Below are positions 47,934-58,862 of a DNA stretch of 64,000 bases, piece after piece. The translations under genes were made by a program, and so were the position numbers. The stretch lies in the NCBI GenBank assembly GCA_028274465.1, contig CM051456.1, positions 11,125,745-11,189,744 of the forward strand, written 5' to 3'. Source of the stretch: Plantago ovata. Lineage: Eukaryota > Streptophyta > Magnoliopsida > Lamiales > Plantaginaceae. The notes beneath the pieces were generated by a model that was not told where the DNA came from, did not search any database, and was given only the letters and a program-made list of their open reading frames with translations. Position 1 is the first letter of the stretch. The number at the start of each line of letters is the position of its first letter.

Positions 47934-50061
47934 ATTCATGGTTTCAAGTGGGGTTTGTTCTGACAACCGGGATCAACAGTGCGTATGTGCTGGGATACTC
48001 TGGCACTGTCATGGTTCCACTAGGTTGGATAGGAGGTGTGGTTGGACTGATTTTAGCTACAGCCATATCTTTGTATGCCAATGCTCTTGTTGCTGAGCTT
48101 CATGAATTCGGGGGAAAGTGGCACATCAGATATAGAGATCTTGCAGGATTCATATATGGTGAGCATGATAACTAGTAAAAGAATTGGACGGGAAGTTTGA
48201 AAATGTAACTAGTAGTTGTAAATCATTTTGAGAGATCTATAGTTTGGTCCTCTGCTTAAGGCCATCTCCACATTCTTTTTCTGCAGGTAAAAGAGCTTAT
48301 AGTCTTACTTGGGGACTGCAGTATGTGAATCTTTTCATGATAAACGTGGGTTTTATCATTTTAGCTGGTAGCGCTCTCAAGGTATAGCATGTCATAGTAC
48401 AACTTATGTATCCATATATATATTAATGCCTTTCTAGCAAATTTGCTTGATGTTTTCCATTTTATCTGCAGGCTATCTATGTACTTTTCCGAGATGACCA
48501 TTTGATGAAACTTCCACACTTCATTATGCTTGCTGGGGTTGGTTGTGCGCTTTTTGCCATTGCAGTACCGCATTTGTCTGCACTGGGATTTTGGCTGACC
48601 TTTTCAACCTTCTTTAGTCTGGTGTACATAGTTATCGGATTTGCCCTGTCCCTTAAGGATGGTTTCTATTCTTGTCAATATGTTCTGCCTTAGGGTTATA
48701 TCTTCATTCAGTAAATTTTACCTTAGAGGTTTTCTCAGTTTGATTGGTTCATCAGGCTTTATCCCCTTCCGTTTTGTATGATTACCGCCATCCCTGTTTT
48801 TCTGTTGATGTGTAACTACTGGTTTTGTAGTCAAGTAATAACTTTATTCTCACATTTTCGATAAACTGGCTTTATAAGTCAACCGTATGAATTTGTTTTT
48901 GACATTTTCTGTTCAATAACAACGATAATTTTACAGGCATTGAAGCTCCTCCGAGAGATTATGAGATTCCTCCATCAACTGTTGGCCAAGTTTTTACGAC
49001 TATAGGTGCAGCTGCAAATCTTGTTTTTGCTTTCAATACTGGAATGCTTCCAGAAATACAGGTGTGGTGTCAATTTTTAATATTTCAATATGCAGCCTAT
49101 ATATGCACCTGATTTTAAATAACAATCAACTCTGAAAATACTTGATTAAATTGCTGTATTAAAAGTTTCTTTTGGATCTGCACTTAAGATTTGTCAATGA
49201 TTTTCTTGACAGGCAACCGTCAGACAACCAGTAGTCAAGAACATGATGAAGGCACTATATTTTCAATTTACCATTGGAGTTCTACCAATGTATGCAATTA
49301 CATTCATGGGTTACTGGGCTTATGGATCCAGCACATCAGCCTACTTGCTCAGCAATGTCAGTGGCCCAACTTGGGTCAAAGTATTCGCTAACATTTCGGC
49401 TTTCTTGCAGACAGTAGTTGCTTTACATGTTATCCTTACTCTGCTCTAATTTGATAATTTTCCTTTCCTTTCCTTTCCCCATGTCCTCAAGTGGAAAATG
49501 CACGAATACCCTGTGTCATACTTGATTTGCATCAGATCCTCTCCGGTTGTTCTTACTGAGACACAATTAGTTTGGTGCATTGTTTATAACTCAGGGTTTA
49601 TGATAGATGTACTCTCAGATCTTTAAGAATCTCGTTCTCTTTCTTAGCCATGCCCATAACATTGGAATATCTTGGTCTTTCAGATTTTTGCTAGTCCAAT
49701 GTACGAGTACTTGGACACCAAATTTGGAATCAAAGGAAGTGCTCTAGCTGTACGCAATTTGGCTTTCAGAGTTGTAGTCAGAGGTGGTTACCTAGCGCTG
49801 ATTACCTTTGTTTCAGCATTGCTACCGTTCTTGGGAGATTTCGTGAGCCTGACAGGGGCAATCAGCACATTCCCTCTTACGTTTATCCTTGCAAATCATA
49901 TGTATCTCAGGGCTAAGAGGAGTAAGCTTGGTTCTCTGCAGAAGAGTTGGCATTGGCTTAATGTGGTGTTATTTAGTGTCATGTCTGTGGCATCTGCAGT
50001 AGCTGCATTGAGGTTGATTGCAGATCATTCCAGCACTTATCATGTTTTCGCCGATTTGTGA
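47934..50061 (+). CDS. ProT: proline/compatible-solute transporter, ProT family (AAAP), N-terminal exon not found
   Basis: Six in-phase exons (47934-48158, 48287-48381, 48472-48661, 48937-49061, 49213-49428, 49684-50061) encode about 409 residues of a multi-pass membrane protein. They begin at [20 protein letters not shown] and end STYHVFADL, both hallmarks of plant ProT. Other diagnostic stretches are [67 protein letters not shown] and [20 protein letters not shown]. ProT proteins are proton symporters for proline, glycine betaine and GABA, usually at the plasma membrane. The usual length is about 440, so roughly 30 N-terminal residues are missing. The acceptor at 47931-47933 implies an upstream exon ending in phase with an Asp codon, but none was recognised. 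Either exon 1 is diverged or distant, or this is a 5'-truncated copy. No stop or frameshift is seen in the rest. Confidence 0.88.
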
Positions 50062-50296
50062 TTTCTTACACAGTCAATTGATTGGAGGGATGGTAATACT
50101 GATGCCTCCACTGTGTATCTTCAAGAAATAATGTGATCAGCTGATTTTTGTTAAATAGTATAGGGCAGTGTCAGGTTTAGTTCATATGGCAAGTTGCAGA
50201 ACAAATGTATTTTCAGATTTTGATTAGTTGTACTTGATATCAGTATAGTATAAGAAGATAAGAAGTGTGTTTACGGATTTTGCCATTATGTTCTAC

Positions 50297-52972
50297 GGGC
50301 AGCAGCTTTCGCCTTGCCTGACAACAGGCATCCAATCAAAAGTCGCCAGCCTTCGCCAACCCTTCGCCAAAAAGTTAAAATAATTATTTTTATTTATTTT
50401 TCAATTAAATATAAATTTACTTAAATAACCTTGAATTAGAATAATAAATACAGTTATTAAAAAATATAGATTATTATTATCATCTTTTATTATTCGGGCC
50501 AGGTGGGCTGATGACGGTTCAGGCCGGGCCCGAGAACAGGGAAGGTTTGGCCCGGGCCCAAGGACCAGGAAGGTCCGGCCCGGCCCCGAGAACATGCCGC
50601 CGGTCAGAAATGGACCGGGAAGGTCCGGCCCGGATTTATATCCCATCTTTGCATCTAATTAAAAAAATAGTAATTTTAATGTTTGATGTGGGATTTGAAC
50701 CCAAGCCACCACAGTGGAAATCAACTTACTTAACCAATTGGAGAATATTCCAATTTGGTTGAATTGATGATGTTATAAATTTAAGTAATGTATTTTGTAT
50801 AATGTAAACATTTAACATTTTAATTGTGAATTTGCATTTCATTTTATATTCTTAATCTTAAACTATAATAAATTATTTCTCATTGTTTTTTTACTCTGGT
50901 TGATTGACCAACGGAATTACTCATTATTCTAACCTCAACAATGTCCATCCTTACCATATGACTCACATGATGACTAGTTTGTAAACGTGTAGTCTAGTTG
51001 ATTTATTATTTATGAATTTTTCTATATTTATATTAAATAATAAACTAATTGACACTAAGAACGGATAAAACAACATACATCATGACTTGTTACGTATATG
51101 AGCCTACTAAGTTGCTTCTATAATTGTGATAGAGTTAAGACAATGTAAGTTGGTATCTATGAGTCTGAAGGTTTGACTCATTTTATAGTGAATGTTTCAT
51201 TGGAGAAGATTAATACACTTATCCATTATCTCGTATCTCAGTGATATTGTTATCATTTGTTAGTTTGTTGAGTATAGGGATGGTAATGGGCCGGGCCGAG
51301 CTTTAAGAGGCCCGTTCAAGCCCGAGAAGACTAGCACCAAGCCCAGGCCCGGCCCAGGGCGGGCCTGAACATTAGGCCCATAACCGGGCCCGTCATGGGC
51401 CGGGCCAGGCTTAGGCCGGGCCTTTTTTTTTTCTTTCAATTATTTAGTAATCTAAATGTTGTTTTTTTAGTTATGTAGTGTAGTATTAGTAGAATGGTGA
51501 ATCTATTTAATTTATATCTTTTTGCTTGAGATCAAATATTTTGATATCACTTTTATCATTTGCTTGGGATCGAATGAACTTATGTGAAAATAAATTTCGA
51601 ATCAGTTTCTCTTTTGGTCAATTTTATTCTTGTTTTGTAGGATTGGCTCTTGGATTAGTAACTTATATATTTATGATGAGTAGTCGGATTAAGGTTACAC
51701 CTATATATACAATTAAAATTAATAGACATTTCTATTAATATTGTGAATAATATTCTAATCGGATAATAAAATTAAGAGAGATGTAGCCCATTTAAAATAA
51801 CCCTAATATAATCTATTAAATCGATTTTAAATTTAGACATATAAAATAAATATGTGAATATTTGTTGGCCATTTTTGTCATCTGTATGCATAATTTTGAT
51901 TATTTTCGTTTGGGTGAATACTAGCCAAATTTAAATAGGAACGGTTGTATCCCACTCAAATTCAAATCGGATAATTTCGGATTAAATTTGATTCGATTTA
52001 TTTTTTATCATATCAAATTTCGGGTTAAATTTGATTCGATTTATTCAGTTCAAATATATTTTTAATCAGATGAATTTGTGTCAATATTAATTTGGATAAT
52101 TTGGAATCGGTTATCTTGTTGTCAACTTTATTATTATGTTGTCAGATCAAATCTCGAGTTACATTTAGATATTTAACCGATATATTTCTGATCCTTTATG
52201 GACTAAATTGAATTTTGGCATATCAATTTTAACAGGATACGCCCATTTATATAAAATTAAAGAAATTAAATAATTTCTATTTGTGAATAATCTTGTGTTT
52301 CAAAGCTCCATGAACACTTTTTAGCTTCCTTTGTCCACTCTAATTCATGAGTTGGAACAGGTCAATTATATGGGAATGCGAATGGGAAAATAGATGAGAA
52401 TGAGCGACCTGTCACTGTTTTTTCTTATGAGAAGTCGACTGAGAGAGGTAGCAGCAGCAAGAGAGAGACGTGAATGAGTGTTCAATTAATTATAAATTTA
52501 GGTTGATTATTAATTTTCTATTATGATACTATATAAAGTAATAGCGATTAATGAACAAAGTAATTGGTAGCTTGATGGTTTAGTCTTGTGCTATTTAGCC
52601 AAAGGTCTCAGGTTCAAATCCTAGCTTTGAATATTTTTGGTAACTATAATTAAATATTTTCAAATTCATTAATAAATAATTTAATATAATAAAAATAATA
52701 AAAAAAATCGTCCAAAAAATATTAATAAATCGAAATTATAAAAAAAATATTAAATTTTTTATATTTTGGAGGGTAAAAATGACATTTTATAAAATATTAA
52801 TATTTTTATTATAATTTATTAATTAAAATATTAATAAGGCGACAAGGCGAAGGATAAGGCGAAAGGCGATCGCCAAATATTTTTTGGCGAAGTGTTGTGA
52901 ACCATTAGATCAAAGATCTAATGGTCTAGATCAGTTTGCCTGATATCAGGCAGGGCGAAGCCTGCCTGACCC
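50297..52972. repeat. Block bounded by GGCGAAG-rich inverted repeats, with tRNA-like motifs inside
   Basis: The left arm (about 50300-50378) reads GCTTTCGCCTTGCCTGAC...CCTTCGCCAAAAAG. The right arm (about 52836-52968) reads GGCGAAGG...TTTTTTGGCGAAGTGTTG...GCCTGATATCAGGCAGGGCG, the inverted counterpart. Inside each arm is a tRNA-like A/B-box pair: on the - strand near 50686-50730 (GGTTGGTTAAG-type A box, GGGTTCAAATCCCAC) and on the + strand near 52567-52621 (TAGCTTGATGGTTTAG, GGTTCAAATCC). Two GC-rich GGGCCGGGCC tracts (50490-50640 and 51285-51425) lie between. The open frame at 50511-50762 is a by-product of the GC tract. It may be a composite transposon; the class is unknown. Confidence 0.5.
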
Positions 52973-54171
52973 TAGAAGACTCCTATTTTATAATACACGT
53001 TTTCTTTTTCTTATTTTCCCCTTTTTTTTTCGATTATTGGTGGTTTGATTTTAAACTGTTTGAGTTATTTCTATATGGGCGAAAATTAAGCGTGCGTGGG
53101 AAGTATCAATTTGGGATTGGTTCACCTTTTCTTCTCTAGTTCTTTGTAAACTGTATATTGGCACGTTTAAATCAACTGTGACTAAGCTCAACTTCTTTAT
53201 TTTACTCTCACTCTTAATATTGTTTTCAATATTTTCACAAATACAATTAAACAAGAGTACTTGAATAAGGGAAGGAATTATAAATAGACAATCGCTTAAT
53301 GAGTTGAACCAATCGTTTTGGGTAGCTATGATTTATAATCTCAACAACTCCCAAAAAAATAAAAAAACAAATAAATAAAACTTAACAATTTCCTAGCTCA
53401 TCAAAATCAAATGAAATAAGCATGCAATTTGAGACGTTTTGTGACACTTAGTGACTTAGAATCGCACTTAAATATAAGCAAATTGGAAATATGTTAGGTA
53501 AAATAAGAGGGTACGATACGAACATTAGAATACTGCTCTATTCTCTTGATCCATTCACGATTCTTCTGAATTGGATTCGCTGCCCTATGGACTCAATAAA
53601 TCATCTTTGCATATCATCTTATTGTTTCCTCCATGGATTCTTCATAATTCTCAGAAAGTTAAGCTTCTTCCAAATTCAACACCTCCATTATCTATATTAA
53701 CAAGGTATAAAAATGTATATGAGATTATTCATGCATAATAATGCAAAATAAACAAGTACTCCAAAACAAACAAGAAACGGTTAGATACCGTTAGTCCTGT
53801 TTATAAGAAGCGGTTTCTTTTTCCTTTTTTTTTTTTCTTTTTTTCTTTTAAAATATTAACTAACCGAAAATCAATTACTACTATATTTTACTACTAACCA
53901 ACTGCTTATATATATATATATATACATACTCGATCCCAAATATTCATCTCTCTGTTTCTTGTCAACTCTCAGAATCAACGAATTACTGCTTAGAGCATTA
54001 GGTAATCCAACTCCTCCTTTTCTTTATCTCTGTCAGGCAATGTCATTACTAGTACCGATTCCAATTTATTGATATTGTTCCTTACGTTTTTTCCCAGAAT
54101 TGAAATTTACCCTGTTTCTTGGTTTATATCTTGTGAGTTGTAATTCAGTTCCAGTTTGAGTCTGCAACAAA
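52973..54171. other. Intergenic, upstream of the Yippee-like gene
   Basis: No gene recognised. A (TA)n run at about 53908-53925 lies about 250 bp before the next ATG and could act as a TATA region. A possible 5' UTR intron starts at GTAATCC (about 54001). Confidence 0.4.
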
Positions 54172-55050
54172 ATGGCTGATGACACTCCTGCTATTTTCAC
54201 TTATCCTGACCAAGAGAATGTTTATGTCTGTCATCGATGCGAAATTCACATTGTGCTGCATCACGAGTTGCTTCGAAAGGTATCCTTTCATTGCTCTGTT
54301 TTTCCTATAGTGGTTAACTTCAAATTCGCCTATGTTTTAGTTTCCAAATCACTGGTTTTAGTAATTTCAAGCATGGAGGGGTTAATTATTTCATTTGTTT
54401 GTTTATCTTTTAATCAGGCGTATAGTAGTTTCTGCGAATTCGCCTTAATTTGTTTTCGTTTCCAGAGTTAACCGATTTCTGTAATTTCAGTTTCGAATCA
54501 AGAAAATGTGTTGGATTATTAGATAGTTTCTATGTGTTTTATGTGATTCAAGATAATTGTGAGGTTAATTGATAGTTTCTATCTTTATGCCTTTCCTAAT
54601 TTAACCTGCATTCTTCGAATTTCGATGATCTTTTGTGTAGTATGTGGAGAATGTCGTACGTTATGCACTGTTCAAAGAGTTGTAAGACTTGTTCACTTAA
54701 TTCGCCACTGTCATACTTATTTGTTACTTATCAGTGTCCTGGTTCCTTGTTATAACATGAATGTGGTATCTATGCAGAAAAAATGTCGTAAATCAGCCAC
54801 ACCGCACGATAACAAACAATGATTTCATGGCGCAAAGTATTTACTGCAAAAAATATGGCTTTGATTTGGGATACCAATATGTACGATACGAAGCCTTGTT
54901 ATGAATTCATATTCCTGTAGTTTATGTTTAGTATAATAGTACTTCAACATTTATGGATCAGAACTGGTGATGTGTGTTTCTGTATTTCAGCTCGTAGTGG
55001 CTAAGCCTGCTGATGGCGTTGAAGAAGGAAGGTTCGTCTTGTATACGTAA
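54172..55050 (+). CDS. Yippee-like putative zinc-binding small protein, incomplete and probably degenerate
   Basis: Three coding pieces resemble the Yippee family in order. Exon 1 (54172-54279) gives VYVCHRCEIHIVLHHELLRK, like the family start Y-x-C-x-x-C-x-x-H-L-A. A middle piece (about 54778-54880) reads NVVNQPHRTITNN, then IYCKKYGFDLGYQY, like the family's D-I-Y-C-x-x-C-x-x-x-L-G-W-K-Y. The last exon (54991-55050) gives LVVAKPADGVEEGRFVLYT, like the K-E-G-K-F-x-L-E end. The donor after 54880 and acceptor at 54990 join in phase. Oddities: the exon for the central G-K-A-Y-L-F segment is not found; exon 1 and the middle piece do not join in phase without it; the second CxxC is C-K-K-Y, losing a zinc ligand; the invariant Trp is Tyr. 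It may be a decayed gene or a diverged paralogue. The molecular role of plant Yippee proteins is poorly known. Confidence 0.45.
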
Positions 55051-55451
55051 ATTCCCATCAAAACTAGACCCCACTTAATTCTCACTTTACATTACTAAGA
55101 TATTCAGAGTTACTTTTACATTTTCTTTTTCTTTTCTGGTGCATGTGTTTGTGTTCAAGAGTGATCAGCTGCTGTTACGTAAAGAATTGAGGATGTATGA
55201 AGCGCATACTGAGGAACCATTCAAAGGAAGAGGTGGATGATGATAAACTGATGATGTGGATCAATCTTTTTCTCCTGTTCTGTGCGTTTATTGAACTGAT
55301 TTACTGATCATGTATTAGTTCGTCTGTGAGTTAGAGGCCTGATTAAATTTTGTGTTTCAGAATCTACAACTGTATGATGCCTTTGCATATACTGTGCACA
55401 GATGCACCTTAATAGATCTCAAGTATGCGTATTCGTACGATTGACTACATT
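55051..55451. other. Short intergenic stretch
   Basis: 3' flank of the Yippee-like gene; nothing else recognised. Confidence 0.4.
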
Positions 55452-56073
55452 CAGGGCCGGCTCTGAGCCCATGCGGTATGTTCAACCGCATAGGGCCTCA
55501 AAAATTTTGGGGCCTCTGAATTTACAAAAGTGTTCTAATATTGAATTAGAAAGTTGCACCAAATTGACATTTAAAATTCACTATATCATTTTCTTTTCTT
55601 TTCTATGGTAAATATTTTGAAGTTTTGACATAGGCCTCATAAATATTATCTTTTTCGTAATTGGCATCATATATTTCATTGGTTCGTAGCAGACTTGATA
55701 AGGTAAGACGTCTCTGACTTAATTGGTGAAAGTAATATCATTGTACTCGAGTGTATACATATAGGGTGGAGAGATATCAATATGTTTGGTAAATGACTAA
55801 CTTATAGCGGCTACAATAAGTTAGGTCAAAGATGTGAGAATGATCTCTAATATTATAGAATTTATGAGATTTTAGCTAGAATATAAGACTAATTAGTTGG
55901 TAGAATTGATTTTGATAATCATTGTACTCAAGTATACCTTCCGAGTTTTCTAAAATCTAATTTACTGAACCGCAATAATTAAGTTAAAGATCTAGAATGA
56001 TCTATAATAATATGTTAGTTGGGGCCACTCTGAAAATTTGGCATGGGGCCTCAATATTCTTAAGCCGGACCTG
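55452..56073. mobile_element. hAT-like non-autonomous element, copy 2 (622 bp)
   Basis: The left end is CAGGGCCGGCTCTGAG and the right end AAGCCGGACCTG. Perfect 8-bp direct repeats ACTACATT flank it (55444-55451 and 56074-56081). The interior shares CATAGGGCCTCA, TTTTGGGGCCTC and GGCATGGGGCCTCA words with the element at 35095-35394, so both belong to one family. It is non-coding. Confidence 0.9.
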
Positions 56074-56081
56074 ACTACATT

Positions 56082-56240
56082 ACTTAGGCTTTCATCTAAA
56101 AATTGATTAAGTTCAGTTCAGATCAGTTCTGTTCAGTCCGTTCAGTTCATATCTGCCTAATAGTATTTTGTATTACAAATAAGTTCAGATCAGATCAGTT
56201 CAGTTCAGACTTTTTCAGACGAAAATAACAAAGCCTTAGT
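56082..56240. mobile_element. MITE with TTCAG-rich interior
   Basis: The left terminus ACTTAGGCTTTCAT mirrors the right terminus AACAAAGCCTTAGT. The interior repeats GTTCAGTTCAGAT-type words in one orientation. It abuts the target duplication of the hAT-like element and resembles the element in hydrolase intron 7. Confidence 0.5.
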
Positions 56241-56713
56241 AGGAACTATAATGCTTGGTTTGAATTCTTTTCTTGTGTACAATTTTCAAGCCTGTGACAT
56301 TTTATATGTTTTATCTTGGTTATATAGAAAATTTACTGTCATAAGATGGAAAGTTTACTGTTACGCTCAGATTTCATCTCAAGTAGGCCTTCAGGTAGAT
56401 GTTATGTCATGCTGCAATTCGATGCGTTCAAATTCTAATAATGAACTGTTAAATTTGATTTAGGAGCAGCAGAATCTAATTTTCTGTTGTTATACCCATA
56501 ATATTACTTTCTTAGTGAATTATGCAACAAATTAACTTGTTAATAATTAGCAAATTGTGAGTGTAGAAAGATTCACAAGAATAGTTCCTTCACTAAAAAA
56601 ACAGCTTGAGCCTAAGGTCACAACATACAAATGGTTTTCTCATAGATATATACATAACTTACCCTTGCCCTATCTTGTCTTCAATGCATATTCTCTAGGG
56701 TGGTTCAGATCTG
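56241..56713. other. Intergenic, 3' side of the HAC-like gene
   Basis: No gene recognised. No poly-A tract is visible downstream of the HAC-like stop, so retrotransposition of that gene is not directly marked. Confidence 0.4.
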
Positions 56714-58815
56714 CTACAGTTTTCTTTTAACTTCCATGCACCGAGGAATACTGCAGCTAGAGTCTTGGCAATGCCGAGAGTGCAGACGTATGAGTGACCA
56801 TAGTTTCGTACACTCGTTACACCTGCCAGATAGTTGAATTTTGCAATCAACAGCGTGGTGGAAAAGCGTTTTAACTTCAAGGCATTTTGGATGTGCACAT
56901 GGGTTCCTTCTTGTTGCCTGACAATGACTGGCATGCGAGAGAACCTCCAAGACACTTTTCACCTTTGCAGATGGGCCATCCTGGCGATGAATGTTGCCGA
57001 TAGGAACCATATTTTTATGGAGATGGTAAAGGATCATCATGGATGAATGTTTGGCACGACGGAGAGTGTCAAATTGATAGTGTTTCCCCTTGCAGAAGTC
57101 TAAGAAAGCGAGTCTGGTTTGCAAGATGTCATTATCAAAACCGACATCGTTTTCTTTTGTATCTGCAGCTGCATCCATCGGACTCCGCAAATGAACCACA
57201 ATGAAATTTTCCTTCACAGGCATCATTCTCTGCTCCAGCTCTTTCATAACGTGAATATCCTCTTCAGCTTCTGGTGAAAGGTCATTATGTCCCATTGATA
57301 GAAAAGTTCTTTTCAATGTAGGCTTCTTGACTTTCTGAGAGTGCCCTATCGTATCCTCGATTGCACCTGTCCAATAAGCTCCATCGAAGTAGGGCAATCG
57401 AGCTGTTGTTACCTTGGTGTTCCCTTTCTGGACCAAGAAGTGATCATAAAAGCTTGTATAGCCTGCCACAACTTTTTCTTCAGATGCCCTCTTAAGCATC
57501 GTCTCGTACCATTTAAAAAGCTTCTTAGGTTTTGGTGTTTTCTGTGTCTCCGGATGACAGTACAGGATGTAGTCATCTCCTTTTAACGGCGGGCAAGCCC
57601 AAATGTAACATGTATTAAAGCCCCGATTCTTGCAGTAGTCGAGGTATCCAATTAGTACTTGATGATATACAAAGGTGCGGAGAGCCTCACCAGAGACAGT
57701 CCTAACATCAGGCAGGAAATACCTAACCGAATCAAGATAGGATATATATATTGACCGCTGATTCGGCTGTCCACAGTCTGATCCAAACTCCTGTACATAC
57801 ATGGCAAATATACACACATCCGCGCCTTGGATTCTTTGAAACAACAAGATCGCCTTGGACTTATACGGAAACTCTGATGGATAGCTTTCACCGTGGAGAA
57901 TATCCAGAAATTGTTGCTTGACTTTAATCTCCTTATCGACAGATAAGACCACTCTAACCACAATATCTTCTGCTCCAGGTACGTCGTGAGGAGTCAATCC
58001 CAAAGACGTTGCTCTCTGCATTCTCTCACGCGCAAGGCTCATCACAAGCCTTTTCTCTATGTGATCACTAAGCTTGGTTCTAGGAAGGTCTCGTGCCCCG
58101 AGAGGAGGTCTCAAGGCTCCTTCCTTAATTTGCTGATGTTGCTCCAACAAACGACAATGAGGACAAACATAACGCAGCTCCCCTCCCGAATCAAGAAGGT
58201 CGTTATACAATGCGCACACCTGATGTAGCCAATGCTGGCAGTTGTCACACTGGACCCACCCTTCCTCCTGTGGTACCTCACTAACCCCGACATAAAGCTC
58301 CAATTTTGGGAAAGACACCCCTGCCCTTGTTGTGACGCATAAATTTTCTTTTTAGTCATGATGACGCACGAGGCACAAAAGCAGTACTTAGTATCCGCTG
58401 TGGTGTAAAAACTCGACCCGGTTTTTATAATTCGTCCGCAAGAATCACAGTCCTTAGCCGTAACATGGAATAAGAACTTATCCTTGCCACATAACTGACA
58501 ATTATGTCCGCCGTGGGTTGGATCTGATCCCTTGCTCAATGGATCTCGGAGACTACGCAAGTGTACTTGTATCTCCTCAGCTGTGAACGTATCGACTAGC
58601 GAAACACCTATAACTCTGGAATTCGAACTCGAACAGGTATGCTTCGTTTCTGATGTTGATTTATCGTTATCCTTATCATCATCATCATCGCTTAGGTCTA
58701 TTACGTAGCTGCGATCATGTTCCTGATCCGTCCTCGGCTGTAAGTTAAGCTTAACACGCTTAGCTTTAGGCTGAAAGCTAAGGAAGGAGGCCGCCGTCCG
58801 AGTAATAGTCTCCAT
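56714..58815 (-). CDS. p300/CBP-type histone acetyltransferase (HAC-like), intronless, no ZZ fingers, frameshifted
   Basis: Two overlapping frames together form one HAC-like protein of about 690-700 residues. Frame 1 (58815 to about 58350) has an acidic start (DLSDDDDD), then VSLVDTFTAEEIQVHLRSLR and the Cys motifs CQLC, CDSCG and CFCASC. Frame 2 (about 58318 to 56714) has a PHD-like finger (WVQCDNCQHWLHQVCALYND, CPHC). The KAT11 domain follows: GARDLPRTKLSDHIEKRL, RTFVYHQVLIGYLDYCKNRG, YIWACPPLKGDDYILYCHPE and ARLPYFDGAYWTGAIED. TAZ2 closes it (CAHPKCLEVKTLFHHAVDCK to CSIPRCMEVKRKL). Typical HAC proteins exceed 1,300 residues with TAZ1, PHD, KAT11, two ZZ fingers and TAZ2. Here TAZ1, the long N-terminus and both ZZ fingers are absent, with clean joins at VVHLRSPMDAAADT and LYHLHKNMVPIGN. 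No intron interrupts it, unlike HAC genes. A one-base frame change at 58260-58352 breaks the protein before the PHD finger unless it is a sequence error. KAT11 otherwise looks intact. Confidence 0.85.
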
Positions 58816-58852
58816 AATTTTCGTCCTCGTCGAGAGATCAGAGAAAGATAAG

Positions 58853-58862
58853 TATATATATA
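58853..58862 (-). promoter_or_regulatory. Possible TATA box of the HAC-like gene
   Basis: TATATATATA about 40 bp before the ATG on the - strand. It is close for a plant leader, so it may be only AT-rich sequence. Confidence 0.25.

Noticed and set aside
47872..48096. Alternative-frame reading through proline transporter exon 2 beginning at an ATG near 47872
   Set aside because: The ProT protein is read in another frame from 47934; this frame has no similarity to any transporter.
50511..50762. 83-codon GC-rich open frame
   Set aside because: Entirely composed of GGGCCGGGCC-type repeat sequence.
52562..52625. Possible tRNA gene
   Set aside because: A-box and B-box-like motifs are present, but I could not form a cloverleaf with a proper acceptor stem and anticodon arm; a tRNA-derived repeat is more likely.
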